Source: a bacterium (GTDB lineage: Bacteria; Cyanobacteriota; Vampirovibrionia; Gastranaerophilales; Gastranaerophilaceae). Taken from it: 19,602 nucleotides of DNA. This document shows, piece by piece, positions 1-5,898 of this stretch; within the stretch, counting starts at the first letter, position 1, and every line of letters starts with the position of its first letter. The stretch is taken from assembly GCA_017477685.1 (NCBI GenBank), contig JAFUUT010000009.1:1-19602 (forward strand), read 5' to 3'. A program made the translations under genes and the position numbers. The notes beneath the pieces were generated by a model. That model worked only from the letters and a program-made list of their open reading frames with translations. It ran no database searches and was not told where the DNA came from.

Positions 1-373
1 ACGACACCTGTTGTATTGCCTTCTCCATCATATGTTGCTTTATATTCTGTATCACCAACAGTTTTTGTCTGGTCTAAACGATGACCTTGTGCATTATAAT
101 TGTTAACTGTGTGAGTTTGAGCTCCTTCTTGCGTTATATCTTCTACATATGTGCCATCTTCATTATATTTGTATTCTGTTTTCTTTTCTAATACATCATT
201 ACCTTGATTTTCTATTTTAGAAGTAATCCTTTCAGTTCCGTCTTCTAAATAAAATTACTTACCGTTTCTCCATTTCTAAGTTCTTTTGTTTTAGGTTTAT
301 CATTTTCATATAAAATGGTTGCAACAGAACCATCTTCTTGGGAGGTTATTACAGATTTTTCTTTTTGTCCTTC
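1..373 (-). pseudogene. Disrupted continuation of the EF-hand/repeat protein gene
   Basis: After the TAG at 374-376 the same minus-strand frame stays open for another 42 codons, with the same composition as the gene before it (E-x-G-S-V-x-T, LYEND, RNGET). It then meets a second TAG at 245-247. From about position 250 to the left edge the coherent reading continues in a different frame (LEDGTERITSK, YKYNEDGTYVEDI, YNAQGHRLDQTK, TYDGEGNTTG). Loss of one T from the minus-strand T run at 251-254 would explain the shift, since restoring it gives V-S-N-F-Y-L-E-D-G-T. The residues look like loose YD-type repeats, a Tyr/Thr-rich unit ending in N/D-x-x-G every 20-25 residues. TAG is a normal stop elsewhere in the window (13997-13999), so recoding is unlikely. 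The gene runs off the left edge. Sequencing or assembly error remains possible. Confidence 0.7.
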
Positions 374-964
374 CTAATTGAATTCTGTCTGTGTTAGTGT
401 CTTTGTTTCATTATTTTGAATTGTTTGTTTTTGAAGTGTTTTTCCGTCAGAAGCATAGGTTGTTTCTGTAGTCATTGTTTCGGTTTCAACTTTTGATTTT
501 GTTAAAACATCATCTTGAGTATATGAGTTTGTAGTTTTTTCTGTTTCGTTATTTGATACTGTTTCATAAGATTTATCCGGATTAATAATCTTGGAAGTTC
601 CGTCATTATAAGTTATTTCAACTGAACCATTTTCTAAAATTGCAGATTCTTTTACATTTTCAGTATTGGTATCATATTGTTTTAAAAAATTTATAAGATC
701 TTTATTCTTAACTTTTTGCTTCTTTAGACCGTTTTCTTTTACAAATTTCCCTGCTTCCTTTTTAGTCGCAATACCATCATTATCTTTATCAACAGATTGT
801 TTCAAATTATTAACTTCATTTTCATCCAATACACCATTACCATCTTTATCAAATGATTTAAAGATGGATTCATTTTTAGTATTTCCTTGAATTGTTTTAA
901 ATTCTAAACCTGCTTTGATTTGTGTTAAATTAACTTTGTTTTTTCCTATTCCATCGATAGACAT
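374..964 (-). CDS. EF-hand protein with degenerate repeats, prematurely terminated
   Basis: The readable product is 196 residues. It has two canonical 12-residue EF-hand loops, DKDGNGVLDENE (39-50) and DKDNDGIATKKE (59-70), each with Asp at positions 1, 3 and 9 or equivalents and a closing Glu, so calcium binding is likely. From about residue 108 there is a Thr/Glu/Asn-rich repeat region (E-N-G-S-V-E-I-T-Y, Y-A-S-D-G-K-T). No Sec signal peptide or membrane segment is visible; the protein starts MSIDGIG. The ATG at 962-964 has AAAGGA 8-10 bases upstream (plus 973-979). A sigma-28-like promoter lies about 40 bases upstream. The repeat region continues past the stop in a broken form, so this is probably the surviving 5' part of a longer surface or exported protein. 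Its function is unknown; adhesin, cell-surface or secreted repeat roles are possible. Confidence 0.65.
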   Translation of the reverse strand: MSIDGIGKNKVNLTQIKAGLEFKTIQGNTKNESIFKSFDKDGNGVLDENEVNNLKQSVDKDNDGIATKKEAGKFVKENGLKKQKVKNKDLINFLKQYDTNTENVKESAILENGSVEITYNDGTSKIINPDKSYETVSNNETEKTTNSYTQDDVLTKSKVETETMTTETTYASDGKTLQKQTIQNNETKTLTQTEFN

Positions 965-1001
965 TATTGCATTCCTTTTACTAAATTTAAACTATATATG
1001 T

Positions 1002-1028
1002 CTATCGGTATTTACGGAAAAAACTTTA
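1002..1028 (-). promoter_or_regulatory. Sigma-28 (FliA-type) promoter
   Basis: On the minus strand, TAAAGTTT (plus 1021-1028) is followed by exactly 11 bases and then ACCGATAG (plus 1002-1009). The enterobacterial FliA consensus is TAAAGTTT-N11-GCCGATAA, so the match is 8/8 at -35 and 6/8 at -10, with ideal spacing. Transcription would start near 995 and leave about 30 bases before the ATG at 964, with the ribosome binding site inside the leader. It reads toward the EF-hand gene. Confidence 0.7.
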
Positions 1029-1046
1029 AAATATACACTTTTATTA

Positions 1047-1060
1047 TTTACAAAAATTAA
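1047..1060 (-). repeat. Shared 14-base upstream element, copy 1
   Basis: TTAATTTTTGTAAA on the minus strand, ending 82 bases before the EF-hand gene start. It overlaps the stop codon of the preceding gene. The same 14 bases in the same orientation, 79 bases before another start, occur at 4248-4261. The role is unknown, and AT-rich composition could produce it by chance. Confidence 0.3.
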
Positions 1061-2736
1061 TATTTAAGAGAAACACATGTTTCAAGTTGATGCAGATTTG
1101 ATAAAAACATTTCAGAAGCTTTATATAAAGATGCTTGCGCCCAAGTAAGCGGATTATGTGCACCGGGAACATATTTTACCCCGTTAGGAGTTGTGACTGC
1201 TTCATATGCTTCAGGAACTTTGTATGCAGGACAAGAATACCCATTTGATTTTATTGCATTTTTAGGAGTAATTCTTGCATATGAGCGGTTTATGAATTCT
1301 GTTTGTCCCTTTAGCGCTATAGATAAAAGTTTTTTGTCTTTGTCTGATGCAAAACCTTTTTGTTTTATATGTTCTAAAAGTTGTTTAACAACAGCTCCAT
1401 AAGCACCGGATATTTCTGATACCAAAAACCATTCCGCTTCATTTTGGTGTTTATTATCTGTCCATTGATTTTTTAGGGTGTGATAATCCAAATTCAAATA
1501 ATCATCACCTTTGTACCTGATTGCACCATTGTCTTTTACAAGGTTTTTAGCAAGTTTTTTCAAAATAAATATTTTTTTTGCACTGTCTTTATATATATCA
1601 TCGGGATTTATTTTTTCTGTTTGAATCATAAACGCCATGGCGGAATCATTATAGCGTTCATATAATTTTAAATCGCCTTTTTTAACCCCTTTTTGACCGG
1701 ATGCAACAACTTCAACCTCAGGCCTTGATTGAATTCTGTTTTCTCCACGTTTTAAAAGTAATTGTAAACTTTCTCTGTCCTCAAATACATCCCCGTGTTT
1801 AGAACTTAATATACGTTGACGAAGTTTTTGTAGTTCTTTATTTTTAGTCGGTTCATATAACAAATCAAAAATTTTTCTCATACCTTGATTACAAATAGCA
1901 GTGTCACTGGTTAAAGACGCTTTGAATGTTTGTTCTTCCCAAGCACCGCATGAACGAGCTTTTGGATAATTTATTGATTTTAAATATTTTGTGCAATTAG
2001 CAATTGAATCAACAACTGTCTGAGGAACTTCATCAGAAGTTTTGTAACCATATTTGCCCCCATTTAACCCTGTTAAAATTATATCCGAAGCTTGCTGCAA
2101 ATAATTCCCGACAGATTCAAGTCTTGTTTTGGCAAACCAATGATGAGGTTTGTGGGTTTTCGGGACAAAACAATGCCCGACACCTGTTTGACCTTGCCAG
2201 ATATAATCATTGTTTGTAGTGTATTTATGCGGATTTTGAATTATTTCATCAAATATACTTTTCTGTCCTTCATACAAATCCGCTATTTTATTTAAAATCC
2301 TTGTACAATCTTGCGGATGCTGCGATTTTACAAGCTCCATATTGTTACAAGTATCTGTAACCCATATCATATCAGACATAAGTTCATTTTCTTTGCGATT
2401 TATCAAAGATGTTTTAACAAAACCTGTTTTGGAATCCATTATGTAATCAAATGTTCCTTTTTTCTTCACAAAATCAAATAACTCTTTAAACTGAAAACTC
2501 GCATACTCTCTTCGCAAACGCTGATAAATAGCCATATTGTGTACAGGAATTGTATACTCTCCAAAGTTTTTTCTAAAAGGATTGTATTTTGCAAAATCAA
2601 TACCTGCAACATATTGTTTTATATGCTTCGGACGCTTTAGGCCATTCGGAAACCTCGCTTCAAAAGAAACACTATTCTTTTCCGATTGTTTTCTGTTAAA
2701 ATAATATCCTTGATTATTTATTGCATATACTTTCAT
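1057..2736 (-). CDS. GH15/phosphorylase-kinase-like (alpha/alpha)6 protein
   Basis: A 559-residue protein with no Sec signal. Its N-terminus (MKVYAINN...VSFEA) resembles that of the next gene upstream (MRINALSY...IQFKA). Several motifs match the glucoamylase GH15 / phosphorylase b kinase alpha-beta fold. VTDTCNN (126-132) sits where that family has an early conserved aromatic/acidic segment. G-A-W-E-E (264-268) sits where GH15 has the W-E-E general-acid motif. N-E-A-E-W (432-436) is followed by V-P-E-A-Y-E (507-512), which corresponds to the C-terminal catalytic-base Glu region. H-N-P-L-T-W-A-Q-A (527-535) is the family's closing P-L-T/S-W-(A/S)-(H/Q)-A signature. Both potential catalytic glutamates (E267, E509) are present, so it may act on an alpha-glucan or oligosaccharide, but the kinase-regulator branch is not excluded. 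AAGGGG (plus 2742-2747) precedes the ATG. It lies 31 bases behind the upstream gene and is probably co-transcribed with it. Confidence 0.55.
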   Translation of the reverse strand: MKVYAINNQGYYFNRKQSEKNSVSFEARFPNGLKRPKHIKQYVAGIDFAKYNPFRKNFGEYTIPVHNMAIYQRLRREYASFQFKELFDFVKKKGTFDYIMDSKTGFVKTSLINRKENELMSDMIWVTDTCNNMELVKSQHPQDCTRILNKIADLYEGQKSIFDEIIQNPHKYTTNNDYIWQGQTGVGHCFVPKTHKPHHWFAKTRLESVGNYLQQASDIILTGLNGGKYGYKTSDEVPQTVVDSIANCTKYLKSINYPKARSCGAWEEQTFKASLTSDTAICNQGMRKIFDLLYEPTKNKELQKLRQRILSSKHGDVFEDRESLQLLLKRGENRIQSRPEVEVVASGQKGVKKGDLKLYERYNDSAMAFMIQTEKINPDDIYKDSAKKIFILKKLAKNLVKDNGAIRYKGDDYLNLDYHTLKNQWTDNKHQNEAEWFLVSEISGAYGAVVKQLLEHIKQKGFASDKDKKLLSIALKGQTEFINRSYARITPKNAIKSNGYSCPAYKVPEAYEAVTTPNGVKYVPGAHNPLTWAQASLYKASEMFLSNLHQLETCVSLKY

Positions 2737-2767
2737 AAAAACCCCTTAATATACAAGTCATTTATGT

Positions 2768-4168
2768 TTAATAATTCGTTGTAAATTCGTTATGGATTAA
2801 ATGTAAACGATTAAATTCATCTGTGTTATTTATGTATAATTTAATATCTGCTTCAGTTGGAACAAATATTTTATCTTTATTTTTATTTTTATCTGATCTA
2901 TATTTTCGCATTATTTCTACTGTTTCAACAGGATATTTTTTATAAATATCTTTTGCTCGAACAATATCTTCAATTTCTTTTGTTTCAAAATGATCGCGTC
3001 CATCTAAAGATTTCAAGAGCATCATTATACTTTTTAAATCTTGTTGATCTATTTCATGTATATCTCCGGTTTTTGAGTCGATACAACATTGGGACATAAT
3101 ATATGTAATTGACGGTAGATGTAAATGTTTCATGTAATTAATTTCAATTCTCGTATTTGTAAGTGTCATAAATGTCTTCGGTGCATATTTTAAATATTTT
3201 AGGACATCTTCATTTATATCATGCATATCAAACCTTGATTCTCTATTGCTTTCTCTGCGTGATAATTGTACAAATGTTTCAAATTCTTTAGGGTATTTTT
3301 CATATAAAGATAATATTTTTTCCTTAGTTTTATCATCTGATAAATCAAAACTTTCACCATCAGGGGATTTGATTTCAGATATTGGTTTTGGTGTTTTTGA
3401 GTGTTGTATTTGTGGGCTTCGCAGCGACGGATATATTATTTTTTCAATTGCTCTGGCAAGCTCTGCGCCACCTCCGTATTTATAATTGCCCAACTCGTCT
3501 TTTTCATATGCCAGATTTATTGCAAGTGTTGGAAATTCCTTAAAATATTCTGCGGCATCAACGTATGAATGACGATCTCGGAATCTAAATCCACCATTCT
3601 CGTCTTTGAGACGCAACATTCTATCAATACCTGCAATGACATAGGCTGCTTCTTTTGAAAGTTTTACCGCATCGTCAAAACTAAATAGTCTGATACCATT
3701 TTTATCTCTCACATTTAATAGTTCTTGAACTATTTCAGGACGACCATGTATATAACCCGGGTATCGCTCAGAAATCGTAACAACAGACAGACCTTCTGCA
3801 TCTTTCATATTGTAATATAACCAGGTCTTTAGAGGATCCTTCTCATAGCTAGATCTCCATTTTTTCTTACCAAATTCCCCAAGACGATCATCATTTTTTA
3901 TCATTTCATCAAAATCTGTTTGACTAGGAAGTTCAAAATCTTCACCATATATAGATTTTGCATATTGCATAAGGGTTTGATTATACTCTTCTTTATTTTG
4001 AGATCTTATAAGATTTGTAAGTATTTGTGGATCATGTTTTGTATTTGCTCTAAGAGCGTCTTCTATAGTATTATTGGCTTTAAATTGAATTTGTGTTGTT
4101 CTATTTTGATTTTGTGGCTTTAAATTAACATAGCTATAATTGGCATAACTAAGCGCATTAATTCTCAT
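2768..4168 (-). CDS. Uncharacterised protein with degenerate helical repeats and FKA-type N-terminus
   Basis: I do not recognise a family for this 466-residue protein. Residues 1-31 form a tag-like start rich in Asn/Tyr/Gln ending I-Q-F-K-A, without a hydrophobic signal core. The body has a loose repeat of about 35-45 residues: a D-x-N/L/T-G turn, an aromatic residue, a predicted helix with Ala/Leu, then often Y/F-P. Copies include RDKNGIRLFSFDDAVKL (154-170), KDENGGFRF to F-P (188-213), KDELGNYKY to AIEKI (223-244), PDGESFDL to YEKYP (269-293) and DSKTGDIHEI (364-373), with another K-Y-P at 411-413. This suggests an alpha-solenoid-like interaction protein. The start ATG has AAGGGGAA 8-10 bases upstream. 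It is divergent from tspO and probably first gene of a two-gene unit with the GH15-like gene. Confidence 0.6.
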   Translation of the reverse strand: MRINALSYANYSYVNLKPQNQNRTTQIQFKANNTIEDALRANTKHDPQILTNLIRSQNKEEYNQTLMQYAKSIYGEDFELPSQTDFDEMIKNDDRLGEFGKKKWRSSYEKDPLKTWLYYNMKDAEGLSVVTISERYPGYIHGRPEIVQELLNVRDKNGIRLFSFDDAVKLSKEAAYVIAGIDRMLRLKDENGGFRFRDRHSYVDAAEYFKEFPTLAINLAYEKDELGNYKYGGGAELARAIEKIIYPSLRSPQIQHSKTPKPISEIKSPDGESFDLSDDKTKEKILSLYEKYPKEFETFVQLSRRESNRESRFDMHDINEDVLKYLKYAPKTFMTLTNTRIEINYMKHLHLPSITYIMSQCCIDSKTGDIHEIDQQDLKSIMMLLKSLDGRDHFETKEIEDIVRAKDIYKKYPVETVEIMRKYRSDKNKNKDKIFVPTEADIKLYINNTDEFNRLHLIHNEFTTNY

Positions 4169-4247
4169 TGATTTTCCCCTTTTTATTCTTTCTAATGATA
4201 TTAAAAAAATAGGACAAAAAATTTTTTGTTAGTAAAAAGTATGTATT

Positions 4248-4261
4248 TTTACAAAAATTAA
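4248..4261 (-). repeat. Shared 14-base upstream element, copy 2
   Basis: TTAATTTTTGTAAA on the minus strand, ending 79 bases before the start of the repeat-protein gene. It is identical to copy 1 at 1047-1060 in sequence, orientation and nearly in distance to the start codon. Flanking bases do not match, so this is not a simple duplication. Confidence 0.3.
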
Positions 4262-4271
4262 CAGAACATTT

Positions 4272-4300
4272 TTAACAAGGATTATTTTTTATTTAATAAT
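4272..4300 (+). promoter_or_regulatory. Sigma-70-like promoter for tspO
   Basis: TTAACA (4272-4277, 5/6 to TTGACA), a 17-base spacer and AATAAT (4295-4300, 5/6 to TATAAT). Predicted start near 4307, giving a leader of about 85 bases. One AAACATGTTT palindrome would lie just downstream of the start and a second overlaps the ATG of tspO. Confidence 0.45.
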
Positions 4301-4392
4301 ATCTCTAGGTTTTACTTAAACATGTTTGCTTTTGATAAATCTTTTTACTAAAATAAAAAATTGCTATTTAGGAGGATTATTTATTAAAAAAC

Positions 4393-4797
4393 ATGTTTAA
4401 AAATATTAATATGTATAATTCTATTTGGTATAACAACTTAACAAAACCACTTTTTGCACCTCCGGATTGGCTTTTTGCACCTGTTTGGATGGTTTTATAT
4501 GTTTTGATTTTTGCAGCTTTAGTTTTTTATTTTCTTCAAAAAACCGAAAATAAAGAAAGCGGGTATTTATTTTTTGGAATACAATTATTCCTAAACATAA
4601 TTTGGAGTCCGATATTTTTTATGGCAAAAAACATTGCCGGAGCATTTTTTGTAATTATCCTTTTGGATATTTTTGTTGTTCTAACCTTGATAAAATTCTA
4701 TTCTGTCAAAAAAATTGCAGGAATTTTACTTGTTCCATATCTTATTTGGATACTTTTTGCAACATATTTAAACGGCGGATACTTATTTTTAAATTAA
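4393..4797 (+). CDS. tspO: TspO/MBR family membrane protein
   Basis: A 134-residue protein, somewhat shorter than the usual 150-170. It keeps the TspO/MBR hallmarks: W-Y-x-x-L-x-K-P-x-x-x-P-P near the N-terminus (residues 12-24), W-x-F-x-P-V-W-x-x-L-Y (25-36), N-x-x-W-S-P-x-F-F (about 68-76), and a last segment with P-Y-L-I-W-x-x-F-A-T-Y-L-N (115-128). Five hydrophobic segments fit the five-helix fold. The family binds tetrapyrroles and is tied to porphyrin handling, stress and light or oxygen responses in bacteria and cyanobacteria. The start is uncertain: a strong AGGAGG (4370-4375) is 17 bases from the ATG used, which is long, and the next in-frame ATG (4411) is farther. It is the only plus-strand gene, with its own promoter and overlapping palindromes. 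It ends convergently with the GT9 gene; the two stops share TTAA. Confidence 0.9.
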   Translation: MFKNINMYNSIWYNNLTKPLFAPPDWLFAPVWMVLYVLIFAALVFYFLQKTENKESGYLFFGIQLFLNIIWSPIFFMAKNIAGAFFVIILLDIFVVLTLIKFYSVKKIAGILLVPYLIWILFATYLNGGYLFLN

Positions 4798-5849
4798 AAC
4801 CCCATAAATTCATCAATTTTTTCAATGACTTCATGCACTCTTGGTGTAAATGTACAAGCATCCTTATTCATTTTCAAAGGGCATTTCCGCTTAAAACACG
4901 GTTGGCATTTTAAATAACAAGAACCCAAGGAGGCATATTTATCTTTTGAACCTAAAGGCCCTAAAACATCTTTTGGAGTACAGGTAAATATAGCTATAAC
5001 TTTTGGATTGCGTGATGCCCAAGCAAGATGCGCACTTCCGCTATCGGGCGCCAAAACTAAAGAACAACGTGAAAAAACTTCCGCAAGTTCTAATATATCA
5101 GTTTTGCCTGCAAGATTTATTCCATTACCCTCTGAAATGTATTCTATCAACTCATTATCCGCAGGACCGCCGGTAAAAACTATATTACACTTTGGTATAA
5201 GATAATTAACAACCTCACGCCAATTGTCTTTATTCCAATGTTTATTGCCCCAAGTTGTAGCAGGAGCAATTGCAACCGTTGGTTTTGTTTTATCAATGGA
5301 AGATAACAATTCATCTATTTTTATTATTTGCTCTTGCGTTCTTGGCGGAAGTGTAACTTTTATATCTTCGGGCTTTACATCAATCCCTAAATGGTTTGCA
5401 TATCTCAAATAGTTCATCACAATCGGAGAATCGGGCTGATATGAAATATTATCAATCCATTCATTTCCGCCTAAAAGTGATAATTCTCTGCCCTCTTTTG
5501 ATATGATACGCCTTTTTGCTCCGCAAAATAACATCCAATACAAACTTTTCAACATCATCTGAGAATCTATGGCAATATCAAATTTTTCTGCTCTTAGCTG
5601 TTTTAATATTGCAAGGTATTCTTTAAAACTTTTCAAACTCGGCCCGCGTTTTTTCCATTCCCTCATCGGGACTAAAATTGTTTTATCAACACACGGGTTA
5701 TTTTCAACAATTTGAATTCCTTTTTCAGAAACAAGCCAGGTAACCTCATACCCGGCATCTTTTAAAGCATTTGCTAAAGGTACATTAAATATTACATCTC
5801 CCAGAGATGACAACTTTATCAATAAAACTTTTTTCTTTTTCTCTTCCAT
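4794..5849 (-). CDS. Glycosyltransferase family 9 (heptosyltransferase-type)
   Basis: A 351-residue enzyme of the ADP-heptose:LPS heptosyltransferase family (WaaC/WaaF/RfaF type), which adds heptose-like sugars to lipid A core on the inner membrane's cytoplasmic face. Visible signatures: L-I-K-L-S-S-L-G-D-V (10-19) with the Asp at 18 in the catalytic position, P-A-T-T-W-G-N-K-H-W (196-205), N-L-A-G-K-T-D-I-L-E-L (245-255) and A-P-D-S-G-S-A-H-L-A (267-276), the nucleotide-sugar binding loop. A C-terminal cysteine cluster (C311, C315, C318, C323, C331) is common in such enzymes. The length is normal. It follows the ABC exporter by 49 bases and could be read through or use a weak extended -10 promoter (TGC-TAGAAT, plus 5862-5870). 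I saw no strong ribosome binding site. The true donor sugar cannot be told from sequence. Confidence 0.88.
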   Translation of the reverse strand: MEEKKKKVLLIKLSSLGDVIFNVPLANALKDAGYEVTWLVSEKGIQIVENNPCVDKTILVPMREWKKRGPSLKSFKEYLAILKQLRAEKFDIAIDSQMMLKSLYWMLFCGAKRRIISKEGRELSLLGGNEWIDNISYQPDSPIVMNYLRYANHLGIDVKPEDIKVTLPPRTQEQIIKIDELLSSIDKTKPTVAIAPATTWGNKHWNKDNWREVVNYLIPKCNIVFTGGPADNELIEYISEGNGINLAGKTDILELAEVFSRCSLVLAPDSGSAHLAWASRNPKVIAIFTCTPKDVLGPLGSKDKYASLGSCYLKCQPCFKRKCPLKMNKDACTFTPRVHEVIEKIDEFMGF

Positions 5850-5898
5850 AATGATAGAGTTATTCTAGCATAAATATAAAAATTTACAGTTAGAAAAT

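Larger units (their letters stand above)
4169..4392. other. Divergent intergenic control region
   Basis: These 224 very AT-rich bases separate the repeat-protein gene (minus) from tspO (plus). They hold a plus-strand sigma-70-like promoter (4272-4300), two 10-bp palindromes AAACATGTTT (4318-4327 and 4389-4398), the second copy of a 14-base element (4248-4261) and a 7-bp inverted repeat GTAAAAA/TTTTTAC (4232-4238, 4246-4252). No RNA gene or coding sequence was seen. Confidence 0.5.

Noticed and set aside
666..890. Plus-strand open frames opposite minus-strand genes, here and throughout the window
   Set aside because: They lack ribosome binding sites and recognisable motifs, and have the composition expected of antisense shadows of AT-rich genes.
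1..964. Stop-codon recoding (TAG read as an amino acid) in the EF-hand gene
   Set aside because: TAG ends a normal gene at 13997-13999 and another at the GDPD stop, and recoding would not explain the frame switch near 251-254.
4232..4252. GTAAAAA/TTTTTAC inverted repeat as an operator
   Set aside because: A seven-base AT-only style repeat in very AT-rich DNA is expected by chance.
4322..4351. Nine-codon leader peptide in the tspO leader
   Set aside because: ATG at 4322 to TAA at 4349-4351 has no ribosome binding site and an unremarkable composition; probably chance.
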